Shown: piece by piece, positions 47,156-57,514 of the stretch
Position numbering within the stretch: position 1 is the stretch's first letter
Layout: every line of letters starts with the position of its first letter
Program-made: the position numbers and the translations under genes
The notes under the pieces: model-generated
The model's database searches: none
Told to the model about the DNA's origin: nothing
The model's input: only the letters and a program-made list of their open reading frames with translations
Origin: Astrocystis sublimbata
Lineage: Eukaryota; Ascomycota; Sordariomycetes; Xylariales; Xylariaceae
NCBI GenBank assembly: GCA_022453515.1
Contig: JAJNNY010000044.1
Location: 1 to 64,000 of the forward strand
DNA: 64,000 nucleotides
Direction: 5' to 3'

Positions 47156-47882
47156 TAGACATTATGGCATTCGCTGCATCTAAAAACTCGAAAGAAGACA
47201 TGACCAACCGAGCAGTCGAGAGCCTAGGTCAATCTCTTACCGGCTCAGCGATCAGCGTGCAGTATGAAAGATTCATCATGATCCCGACACATCTCTGACC
47301 TACGGAGCAGGGCACTTGAATCGACACTCCGGCCCATCAGGGACGTACTAGATACAACTTGGAGCACTTTCAAAGACACCTTGACGAAGCCAGTAAGTCT
47401 GAACTGCATTGCGGCTCATACAGTTTGAACTGACTTGATCCAGTTTCGAGATGACCTGGCAGGATTCCTGGATTGTATGCGCCCGATCTTGGAGGTTGTG
47501 AAGAAGTGCCGCGATGTATGCGACAAGCTCAGAGGATGGTTTCAACCGCATTTCTGGATTCTGGTACGTTCGTACGATTGCATGGGCGAATTCGAGGAGT
47601 TTTGATAACGCATAGGATGCGATTTACTGGGTTTTGGAACACACTCTGCGGTCGCTGATCGAAAGCGGCACCCACACCATCGGCGTCGACGAGGTCATTC
47701 TACGATTTATCAGTCAAGTAAAGGCCATTCTCAGCATTGACACGATCGAGAATATCATCGAGGGCCTTGTGTCGAGTTCAATGAGCGACGTGAAACGGGA
47801 CCTGGTCACACTCGGTAAAAGTCGAGGCATTGGGCCGCTGGTCAAATTGAATGCTCAGGTTTGTCGCCCTTGCGCCAGATGA
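47156..47882 (+). pseudogene. 3' part of the gene split by the transposon
   Basis: From 47158 the frame of the upstream half continues (DIMAFAASKNSKEDMTNRAV) but meets a frame change and a TGA at 47280-47282 before the next good stretch, SRHISDLRSRALESTLRPIR, which ends at a GTAAGT donor at 47393. Exons 47444-47563 (FRDDLAGFLDCMRPILEVVK) and 47616-47882 (EHTLRSLIESGTHTIGVDEV, then GLVSSSMSDVKRDL) follow with clean splice sites to a TGA at 47880-47882. All of it is helical, and function is unknown. Lesions besides the transposon suggest it has decayed since the insertion. Confidence 0.6.
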
Positions 47883-48416
47883 AATGCTCGACTTGTCGCT
47901 TGATCTGGGAAAGAGGCTGATACATCACTACCTAGTAAAATGTCGAATCGGAATGAAGGCACGACGGACTTTTGCAGATAAAAACCGTCGTCTCTACATT
48001 TTGGATCATATTCACTAAATAATCTCGAGTAAGGGAGACAACAACATGCGCTCGGTGTTGGATTCAGTACATGAACGCAATTCATATTTTGTTCTAGCAT
48101 CAACGACCTTTTGGCGCAGCGGTAAATCCAACACTCGGCAGTGGGTGCACTTTGCTACCAAGACATACCTACTTACACAACAGATTCGATATGATAGTGA
48201 GAATTGATAGAGTGGCCAGAAGCTACACGGAGATAAGCGAACTCGTAAACAGGAACGTCAGTTTGGTCCAATATATTTAGGACTCTCTCTCTCTCTCTCT
48301 ATCTCTCCCAAAAAAAATACAAAAAAAAAAAAAAATACAAAAAATACAGAAATACAAAAGAAATACAAGAGAAATACAAGAGAAAATACAAAGAAAACTA
48401 GCCGTGGACTCTTCTC
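47883..48416. other. Intergenic with CT and poly-A tracts
   Basis: A (CT)n run at about 48282-48300 is followed by AAATAC repeats and an A-run of about 14 at 48320-48333. No gene is seen. Confidence 0.5.
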
Positions 48417-49625
48417 TTGGCGGCGGCGGGCGAACTTCTCGGCGGTAGCCATGGTGGCGAAGGCCCAGATGGCTGCGTCATTCAGCCAACCCCACCCCCG
48501 CCTCCAATCCAACACCCATGCCAGGTCGGGACATGGGTACTGGCTCGGGCACGGGTACTGGCTTGGGGACGGGTGCGGAGTGGTGGCGGGGGCAGTGACG
48601 GTGACGGTGACAGTACTGGTGCTGGTGCAAGCGCTGGCGGTGGCGGTGGCGGCCAGGACGGAGATGAGGGAGGCGGCAGCGACACTGGCAGTGGCAGCGG
48701 CCGGCACGCCGGCGAGGCTGCTGAGGCTGAGGCTGCTGCTGAGGCCGCTGGCGGCGGGGGCGTCGATCGTGGTGGTAGCGGGCACGCCGGCGAAGATGAT
48801 GGCGACGGCGACGGTGACGGCGGGGGCAAACATGGTGGTTCTGGCTCTGGCTCTGGCTCTAGCTCTGGCTCTGGTTCTTGTTCTGGTTCTGGTTCAAGTT
48901 TTGGTGCTGGCGATGGCGATGGCGGTGATGGCGGCCCCGGCGGTGGCAGCCCCAGCCAAACCCCAACCCCACCCCGCCCCCACTCCAACACCCATGCCAG
49001 GTCGGGACACGCGAACTGGCTCGGGCACGGGTACTGGCTCGGGCACGGGTACTGGCTCGGGCACAGGTGTGGAGTGGCGGCGGCGGCAGTAACGGTGGTG
49101 GTGCTGATGCTGATGCTGGTGCTGACGCTGGGGCAGGCGGCAGCGACGAGGTCGGCGGCGGCGGCGGGGGTGTTGACGATGCTGGTGGTGATGCTGGTGG
49201 TGCTGATACTGGTGCTGATGCTGGTCCTGGTGCAGGCGGAGGCGGCGTTGGCCAGGACGGAGATGAGGGAGGTGGCAGCGGCAGCGGCCGGCACGCCGGC
49301 GAAGACCATGGCGACGGCGACTCGACGGCGACCATGGCGGGGGCGAACATGGTGGTGGTGGTGGTGGTGCTGGTTCTGGCGACGGCGACGGCGACGACTG
49401 TTGAAGTGGTGTTAGGTCAAGGGGTCACTACACTGTCACGGGCTCATCATGTACATAAGAAGGTCCTTCCCACCTCTCATCTTTCCATAGATTCTAGTCA
49501 TCCAACTGGGTAGTACGCTCATATACCTCATACTTCACTAACGACGACCATGGCGGCGGCGAACATGGTGGTGGTAGTGGTGGTGCTGGTTCTGGCGATG
49601 GCGATGGCGGGGCCTGGTCCTACTG
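48417..49625. repeat. GC-rich low-complexity tract with nested tandem repeats
   Basis: Two diverged copies of a block with a period of about 476 bases (anchor AACACCCATGCCAGGTCGGG at 48511 and 48987), and a third partial copy near 49540-49620. Inside are an 18-bp repeat GGGTACTGGCTCGGGCAC (two to three copies per block) and a hexamer repeat GGCTCT/GGTTCT at 48838-48898. Because stops are rare, long frames are open on both strands: Gly/Asp-rich on plus, Pro/Ser/Ala-rich on minus. I do not accept any as a gene. One minus frame has matching FAGVPA..ASLISVLA and PSQYPCPDLAWVL segments in both copies, so an ancestral coding repeat is possible. Confidence 0.75.
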
Positions 49626-51045
49626 CTGCTGCTGCGGTCAGTGGTCAGTAGTGCGGTGATCAAGAAAGGAGGGAATCAGGTTTTCGACAGGGCTCTCGAG
49701 ATTGTTTTAGCCAGGCAATCTGATCCATTGTTCTTTTGGAAAGAGCGGCCTTCGGCTCGTCTAAGAATCTCACGCACCTTCTTGTTTTTGAGAACAGGGG
49801 TTAAGAGCAGGAGCAAGGCCGTCCTCGGGCTGGCAATTGGGAATGATAACGGGAAGGAACCATCGCATTTCTTGCCACTAAATCAAGCCCTGTCTAAGAA
49901 AGTGTTAAGCATTACTTTTGTTTTTCTTAACTATGTATTAATAGCTTGAAATTTTTTAAAATAAACTTGTAATAAACATTAAATAAGCATTTATTAGTAT
50001 TGTAGAGTAGGAACTGCTTATGTATCTAGACATATATTACATACCTAGGTAATTTAGTCTTCAAAGTTGGTAATCCGAATTTGTTGACCATTCGACGTTA
50101 TCCCAAGCAGTCGCACGCAGCTCAAGTCCCTAGGTAATTGATTTAAAAATCTTGAAGCGCATACAATGCCAGTGACCCAACCGATAAGGACTCCAAGAAT
50201 GCACCCAAGAAAGTCCTCATGATGCGATATTTTACCACGAAAATGGTGTCCAAACTGGCAAGCTTACACATTTGTAAGCTTCATTCGAGGGGAATCGGAC
50301 AGCATCAAGCGCGTGACCGAGCCAGTCAGTATCGTGTTACACGTTGCCAAATTGTGACTCGGCAAGTGGCCAACCGGGTGAGGGCAGTATCTTTCTTTTG
50401 ACTCTCCCCTCGCATGGTCTGAATACCAAACTCTCATTGACATGATAATCGACCTGCAGTGACAGCAACTGTCAAATACTGATGCAGATTGCAGGATGTC
50501 TTCCAAAGAGCTATTCAATGCCAGCTGGGTCACTTGCCACGTAAGTGATACCACTCAGTGCTCACCTCCATTGACTTTAACTTGGTCGTTCCTACGCAGG
50601 TACTCAACACGAGGCAGCCACGCAACGCAGAGCGCATGAGCATATGCGTTAGAGCTTATCGCTGCCTCTATCATGCAGGGCTATCCCATATCATGGAATG
50701 GGCCAACGTGTCCTTAACTACTGCGTCGCTTTCTGGCAACGCTGTTGCGCCTCCAATTCAGTACTGCCAAGTACTTAAAAGTTCACCAACCGCACCACCT
50801 TGAAGCAATCTTCGCTAGCTACTACAGTATCCATCCTCTTGCGTACACCGAACTCAAACTCGTGCCTTCCCTAAGTGCTCAAAAAAGTGGCATTCGACTG
50901 TTCCACAACACCAACCTAGGAAGTCGCCGTTCCAGCTCGCGCGGAAGAGAATCAATCAGTCGGCTCTCACACACAGACAACCATCAGTCCATCCAAGCTT
51001 CCACCTATTCACCCACCCTCGGCAAAGTGCAGTCGCCCGCTCACC
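49626..51045. other. Intergenic, nothing recognised
   Basis: An AT-rich part at 49915-50050 includes a TACCTAGGTA palindrome at 50042-50051. Some short frames (49641-49949, 50558-50803) lack support. Confidence 0.45.
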
Positions 51046-51573
51046 ATGAGGCTCACCACAATGAAACCCAACAACGACCTCGATCTCGATGTCGAGAAAG
51101 GCTACGCCTACAGTTACCAGAACAATGATCTGGGCAGCTACGAGGAGCAGCAGGATGAAAAGCTCACGCTGAACCCCATTGCACATGTATGTGTTCCCTT
51201 CCCCATCCCTTCACCTTCAAATCTACCTACCTGCCTACACTACACACCCAATTATGAATCAGCATCATATATATCACCTGACTAACCCATCAATCAATCT
51301 TCCCAGGCCTCAATACAAGCGACCAACGACATAGACCTAGAGCAACAGCGCCTCTGCGACGCACGCTCAATAGCCAACTACCGCACCATAGCACGCGACC
51401 ATTGGGACTATTGCCGCAATAATGTTAGAGTGGCATACTTGTGGGAAGAAAGAGACGATGGACTGAGTGTGCTTCAATTCATAGGCTGCACCCTGTTCAT
51501 TGTCGCCCTTTACGAGTGGGCCCGTGTTACTTACCCGGGTGTACTTTGGGATGCCTCGCCTGCAACTCCTTGA
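51046..51573 (+). CDS. Unknown small protein with one membrane helix
   Basis: Two exons, 51046-51186 and 51307-51573, join in phase 0 (GTATGT..CCCAG) to give 135 residues. The ATG four codons later (51058) is an alternative start. The N-terminal half is acidic with Asn/Gln/Tyr (DLDLDVEKGYAYSYQNNDLG). The second half holds ARSIANYRTIARDHWDYCRN, and a likely membrane helix (LSVLQFIGCTLFIVALYEWA) lies near residues 101-120, with a short end. A polar acidic head and a single helix suggest a membrane-anchored small protein. No family is recognised; the clean intron supports a real gene. Confidence 0.55.
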
Positions 51574-52610
51574 GGGCACGGCGGATGAGGTTTCAACAGT
51601 TGCGAATGTGCGCAGTGCCGGGTATGTGCGTTGTTATTTCTCGTGTTATGTTGTTGGGTGAGGGGTGGCGCACTCTAGATTTAGTAGAAGGGAGGTTGGT
51701 TACCATCGGCGAAGTTACCATCATTTATTTCGTTGCTATAGCTTAATCGAACATGTCTTGCCTGATTATTTAGAGAAGCGGTGCTGAAATGGTTGTTCCC
51801 CGAGTATCACCGAGAGCCGTCCAATGATGCAGCGGCACCGTACACAAGACGGGCAGCTTAGGTACTTATCTACCTAGATACCTACCTACTTTATGTAGGT
51901 AGACGGACTGTCATTGACGGCAAGTCATTGGCTCGTGAAAACGTCGTTTGAGACAAGACTTGGTGGGATGCACAATCGGGACGAGGGCGGTATCACGGAG
52001 ATAAGCTTGAGTTCAGACCATACAGGCCGGCCCAAGACGACCAAAGTAGATGTTTTCAATATAACGATGACGTTCTCTACCTGAGTTGGAAAGGAACACA
52101 AGAGACTATATCAACTTGATTCACGTGATTCACGTGATTAACGTAATCTCCGAGTACTGCTGGTTACATCCGTGGCAACATCGATAAGCGAGAGCAGTTG
52201 ATCGGGTGCCGCAGAAGATGGGCCTGGAGGCGTATTATTTCACAACGCAAGGGACGATGATGTAAAACGGAGCCAGTACATTTCGGGTATTATGTAACTC
52301 TTGTGTAGTACGCCCTAACAGCTGTACCGCAAATACAAATATAGATTACTGTTGGTGTTGCTCCCTCGACTCCCATTAGCCGGTCGCAGCGCAATCTCTC
52401 CAAGGTCGCGCATGACCCCACGATGTTCGACCAACACGGTAATTCGCGTCGGCTATAAGTGTGAAGAGGTGGGGGACACCATTCGGCCGAGCTTTATCTG
52501 CGATGTATATAGCGTCAGTGAATACGACATCCTGAATCAAACATTGCGCGGCTTGAAGCGAATGCGACGGTGCTCAATTTCCAGTCGAGATATCTTCAAT
52601 CCTTGCAAAG
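51574..52610. other. Intergenic, with palindromic TAGGTA repeats
   Basis: Around 51860-51902 lies a set of TACCTA/TAGGTA units that form an inverted repeat. No coding signal supports a gene in front of the monooxygenase. Confidence 0.45.
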
Positions 52611-54182
52611 ATGGTAAGTAGCACAGGCTGCATGGTGGTAGTAGTTGCATTAGCGAAAGTGGACATTGACATCGATATCCATTAGGAACACGTCAAATCG
52701 CCAGTTACCCTCGACATCGTCATTGTGGGTGCCGGTCTCAGCGGATTGGCGACAGCGATTTCGAGCGCATTATCAGGCCACAACGTTGCTGTGTACGAGA
52801 CTGCAAAGCAGCTACAGGAGGTAAATCAACCCATGACATACCCTTGACGCAGACGCGGTCCGGATTATCAGTACTTGTACTGATGCGATAGCTTCACAGT
52901 TCGGCGCGGGGCTGCAGATAACGCCGAATGCTTCACGGTTGTTGCGGAGATGGGACTTACCGGACTCCCTCTGGCAAGCCATTGCGGCGCCCCAATATCA
53001 CGCCATTCGCCGTTACTCGGACGGAACATTGTTGGCACTAGAGGAGAACTTCAATGAGAAAATGCTCGCACGGTACGGTGCGCCATACATCAACGTGCAC
53101 CGCGTGGATCTCCATCTGGCTATGGCCTACCGAGCCAAAGAGCTGGGTGTCAAGATATACCTGGGACAACGCGTGACTAGCATCGACTTCGACACTCCTA
53201 TGATCGTGACTGGGTCGGGAGCCCAAGTGAGAGCCGACTTGATAGTCGCCGCAGACGGGATATGGTCGACATGCCGGAACCTCACCCTCGACATCAAGGA
53301 CTTCGCTGTTCCGACTGGTGACCTTGCGTATCGAATAGTTCTGACGGCTGGTGAGATCGACGACCCCGAGTTGCGAGAGATGGTACAGAAGCCATCGTGC
53401 AATATCTGGATCGGTCCCAAGTCTCACGTTGTGGCCTACTCGGTGCGCGGCGGGACGGTGTATAATATAGTCCTCATCGTTCCCGACGACCTGCCCGAGG
53501 ATGTGAGGCAGCAGCCTGGATCTATCGAAGAGATGAAAGCACTGTTCGAGCAATGGGACCCTATCTTGAACCGATTTCTGAAGCAGGTGAGAACTGTCCA
53601 CAAGTGGAAGTTGATGTATCGTAAGTTCGCAAGTTTTCCTTCTACCTTGGTCAACCGACGACTCACTAGCATTCGTCACAGGACGAGAACTTCCTTCGTG
53701 GGTCAATGCCCTCTCTAACTGCGTGTTCGTCGGAGATTCATGTCACCCGATGCTCCCCTATCTCGCTCAGGGGGCCAACTCTGCCATAGAAGACGGAGCA
53801 GTGCTTGGCCTACTTCTTGGCTCGATCCGGAGCCGTACGGATCTGCCAAAAGCACTTGCATTGTACCAAAAGCTGCGCAAGGCCCGGGGAGACGCGATCG
53901 TGCAGGAAACCTTCAAGCAGGTAAGTATCATTTATCCCCGAATAAAGATCATCTGTAATACGGCATTCTGACAATGTGCCCTAGAGAGATGCATTCCACA
54001 TGCAGAACGGCCCCGAGCAGGAGGCTCGAGACTCGCTTTTTCTCTCGCAACTTGGCAAAGAGCTGGAGTCGGGAGAGCGCTTCCCTAGTCGCTGGACGTG
54101 CCCCCAAGTGCAACCTTGGCTCTTCGGATACGATGCGTACAAGGAAGTCGAGGATGTCTTGTCTCAAGATCCGTATTACTAG
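52611..54182 (+). CDS. Class A FAD-dependent monooxygenase (salicylate hydroxylase-like)
   Basis: Five exons, 52611-52613 (only the ATG), 52686-52820, 52900-53620, 53682-53920 and 53985-54182, give 431 residues. The Rossmann motif is DIVIVGAGLSGLATA (GxGxxG at 16-21). The middle carries the DG motif (LIVAADGIWS). The second FAD motif is FVGDSCHPMLPYLAQGANSA, with GD and the conserved HPM segment of salicylate hydroxylase-like enzymes. The reaction is NAD(P)H- and O2-dependent hydroxylation of an aromatic or polyketide substrate in the cytosol. The substrate is unknown, and no biosynthetic partners lie within 2 kb on either side, so a catabolic or stand-alone role is as likely as secondary metabolism. 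The first exon is odd (see findings); every other junction is standard. Confidence 0.9.
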
Positions 54183-55210
54183 GTAGCGAGCTGGAGTGAG
54201 TTGGAAACAGTGGGAAAGTTGCGTAACTCAAGCAAGATGAGCGATGGAAGACTCGAGCCTTACGCAGCATGCCAGCTACCTAGGTACCTACAGTATGAGG
54301 CTTCGTCTGTGTAAGTAGCTGCCTTAGGTGTCAAGTGCTTTTGCACCATACCGTGACACCTGACATAAGGAAACCTTGAGAGGAGGAAGATGCAGGGTGA
54401 TCTGGCCTATCCGTATCCGGACAAGCTGCTCCCCAATAATATGAGGGGTATGCGTGTCAGAGGTCCCTGCATCTCGCATTTTCAGCTGGGTACGGTATTC
54501 AACGAAAGTTTATACTACGAGCAGCGAGCTTAACTTCGATAACGCATGAGGTCGCTGAAAGTTCATATCCTTAACCATGTACTACTACCTAGCTGACGAA
54601 CACGTGGTGGTATAAGGCGAGCGTCTCTCACAGGCATACCAAGAGGAGGCTACTTGCAATGGCTCGACTTTTACATAGACCAAGACATGGTAATGGCCAA
54701 GATGAGTATTTGCTCATTATCAACACAGGATATAGTTTATGATCATCGTCTTGATATTGTCATCATTAAGTCCAAATTCTGACGAGATAGCCAGTTTGTC
54801 GTATATACCTAGGTATACATAAGCGATGCTATGCAGCTGAGCTGGTATTCCTACAACACGAAGTCATATGGCCAGCTGACCAAGATAATCTACACCTAAT
54901 AGAGTTGCCCTGTGCCTTGGTTCCATCAAGGATGAGCCTTCATATTGACTTTGTTGAGCCCAGAGTAAGACTTTGTTGAGGAGTAAGACTTCGGTAACGA
55001 GTATATTGACCAGCATAGTTGCGCTGTTTTCGAATCTTCTCCCTGTTTCCATTTCAGACTTCACCATCACCAAACGCCTCAAGTTCATCGAATCATTCAC
55101 GATCTTCATACCGCGCGCCCTCCAGCAGTGCTCAGTCTAAAACCTCCAAACCCAGCACTTGAATCGATTGCTTCCCATCAAATCTTCGGCAACCCAATTT
55201 TCGAAACACT
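54183..55210. other. Intergenic, nothing coding
   Basis: Two exact TACCTAGGTA palindromes at 54277-54286 and 54806-54815. The second sits in a longer TATACCTAGGTATA palindrome. Confidence 0.5.
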
Positions 55211-55972
55211 ATGCCTTCCGCCATAGAAAATACCGACCCCATAATTGTCGAGGGTCAAATTCAAAAATATGATCGAAATAACGGACCGTACAATAAGAAG
55301 GCTTGCGCATTCCTTCGACAAGAGTTGGCCGATACCAAGGCATATTCCGAGCAGTACCCGGGAAACACCCTGTTCAAAGGTCCAGTCCTCGACAGTGTCG
55401 ACCAACGTTTTGTCAAGATCTTGCAAGACACCATGGCTTTGGAATCGCACCTGGTGGATTTTATTGGTTGGGGGACCATGTTTCCATTCCTTTCAAAGAC
55501 TGAATGCACACTTTTCGACGACTACTCATTAGAGTACCTGAAGAATTTCTGCTTAGACCTCTCGTCGCAAATACGCGAGAACCTCGCGAGCCGAAAAGCC
55601 CGCGGAGGCACGCAAACCACACTAGCGAATAAAAATTATTCCCTTGCTGCTGACGAAGGCCAAGATTCAGCAGCGGATACGAACACAGATGACGATCCCC
55701 TTGCTAAAAGTTGGGAAACAATATCAACTGCTACATATGAATTCCTTCGTGCCGAATGGGAGACCGACTTCTTGGAAGAGTCGGCCAAGATATGGGCCAA
55801 GGCCCATACTTGGTTCAAGGAGCAGGAAGATTACAAGAAGCGTCGCCGCCTGCCCTACTATTCTACTACCCGACACTACCCCGTTGGCACGTTCCGCTAC
55901 CCTCCTGAGTTTCTTACGGATTGGCAACACGCAAAGGAGAAAAGGGCGGGTTCCATGGCTTCTGGCCATTGA
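55211..55972 (+). CDS. Unknown acidic/basic protein, 253 residues
   Basis: An intronless frame of 253 residues with no signal peptide or membrane helix. Notable segments: FLRQELADTKAYSEQYPGNT, DFIGWGTMFPFLSKTECTLF, an acidic middle (DEGQDSAADTNTDDDPLAKS), and a Trp- and Lys-rich end (KIWAKAHTWFKEQEDYKKRR, then RYPPEFLTDWQHAKEKRAG). It looks like a soluble, helical protein. No family is recognised. The lack of introns and an accessory setting suggest a lineage-specific gene. Confidence 0.6.
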   Translation: MPSAIENTDPIIVEGQIQKYDRNNGPYNKKACAFLRQELADTKAYSEQYPGNTLFKGPVLDSVDQRFVKILQDTMALESHLVDFIGWGTMFPFLSKTECTLFDDYSLEYLKNFCLDLSSQIRENLASRKARGGTQTTLANKNYSLAADEGQDSAADTNTDDDPLAKSWETISTATYEFLRAEWETDFLEESAKIWAKAHTWFKEQEDYKKRRRLPYYSTTRHYPVGTFRYPPEFLTDWQHAKEKRAGSMASGH

Positions 55973-57514
55973 TTAGCTCGATGAAGAAGCTGCGTCGCAT
56001 GGGGGACTACGAAAGCTGCAGATCTGCAAGCGTCGGACAACAAATCAGCTTAGTGATTTCGGTGGGATGGGATCAGGACACACTCTGGAATATTCATACA
56101 AGTTCGCTATAGGAAGATGTGCTTAGGCGTCGGGTGCCAAAGCCGCGATATCTTGGGTAATTACTGCGAAGCTTGTGAGGCCACGTCACCCAGTTTGGAA
56201 TGAGGGGTCATCTACAGCAGCGAAGTCTTCCACACATCATCACAATCAACTGAAGATACTCTGTCGGGACAGATTGCCCATGATACTGCCATCGTTCCTC
56301 GCCTAACCTCTTCGATATGCAGCCCTCGATGCTCAATGGTAGATAAAATAAAACCTCTTCTCACACTCCTGCAGTGCCTAGCCTCTCTCCTGACGTATTA
56401 AATATGTGTCGACTTCTTCCGCGAAGCTTGTAAAGAGTAGCTTTTGTAATCTTGCTCCTTCAGCAGGTAGGTGTCTTGCGTGCTGACTCTTACGAAATGA
56501 GGCGTAGAGTACGATGTTGGTGATCTCACTAAGCTACTTAGCTTTGTGGACACGTTGCATTCGCTTGATCGATGTCGTGCTTTCGTAGTTTGGGTTACAA
56601 ACAAGAGAGAGCCTAGCTTTTCTAGTATCAGTATTTCCAGACGGTCGCAAGTAATTCTCGGAGCAATCGAGTTCTTATTTTTGTGTTCAATCTGGTGAGA
56701 GTAGCGCGGCCAACGTGTGTAGCTCGAATGTCTAGGTGTGTTCCTGAGACTCGCCGATTGAGTGCGCTCAAATGCCCACTAGGCTCCCGGGACGTTGGGT
56801 GCATCATCGCGGATGCTGAGTAGGCAGGTAGATCGTCAGATAAGTAACCCGGGGTGGAATGGTGCTGCATCTAATCTGTACATCCGCCATGTTCGAATGG
56901 AACCGCAAGGAAGTGGGTTGCGCGCCGGCAACGTCTTCCACACTGCGTAATATTTCGCGCTACGAGCAGTTGCTTCGCAGTAGACATGCGAGAGGCCATC
57001 AAGGCTTTAAGGAAGCGAGAAGATGTCGTCGCAAATTTGTATCTACGCGATAGTTTCCATCATGACGGGTTTTTGACTGTCGCGACACGGAGCAGCGTGC
57101 ACTGCAAGTCCGACGAGCCGGCAATCCGTGCTGTGGGCAAAGAAATGATGGCTCGTGGATTTCCGATACCAGAATCGCGGATTGACATTCTACTGTGTAC
57201 TTCGTTGCCTAAGACTTGTACACATACCTGAGGTTAGTATAGCAAATTGTTTTGGTTTGTCTTAGATATCACGATAACACCAATGGAAACAGCAGGGAAA
57301 GCTGATAAATTGAAACTGATCGTGAGATTCTGGGTTGAGCTAATTACTACTTGAAAGATAATGCAACGCGGTTAGGTAATTTTCTCTGAAGTTATAATTT
57401 TACATTAATCGGTAAGCCACAGATCATCCATGCCAAATAGTGCCCCGGAATATTCTTTCTTAAATCTCATGGCCAGGATCTTGATCAATATTCTTGTGAC
57501 TCTGACTTCCCGAT
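55973..57514. other. Intergenic, 1.5 kb, no clear gene
   Basis: A frame at 56986-57231 (MREAIKALRKREDVVANLYL...) reads somewhat like protein but has no partner exons or family. I left it uncalled. Confidence 0.4.

Larger units (their letters stand above)
38118..47157. mobile_element. Fot1/Pogo-type DNA transposon, split by a retroelement
   Basis: The element runs from 38120 to 47155 and is flanked by a TA on each side (38118-38119 and 47156-47157), the target duplication of Tc1/mariner/Pogo elements. Subtracting the nested retroelement (7106 bases) and one copy of its 5-bp target duplication leaves 1925 bases, close to the 1928 bases reported for Fot1 itself. The terminal inverted repeats are 42 bases and identical. 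The single gene encodes a Pogo-type transposase with DDE nuclease, now decayed. It entered a host gene in phase. Confidence 0.9.

Noticed and set aside
48258..48833. 191-codon minus-strand frame with a hydrophobic Phe/Val end
   Set aside because: The hydrophobic end is translated from AAATAC and poly-A repeats, not a real membrane helix; the rest is low-complexity repeat.
48417..49415. 332-codon Gly/Ser/Asp-rich plus-strand frame
   Set aside because: It arises from stop-poor GC-rich repeats; equally long frames exist on the other strand, and no domain or signal sequence is seen.
56986..57231. 81-codon frame starting MREAIKALRKRED
   Set aside because: Looks mildly coding, but there are no partner exons, promoter or family; recorded only here.
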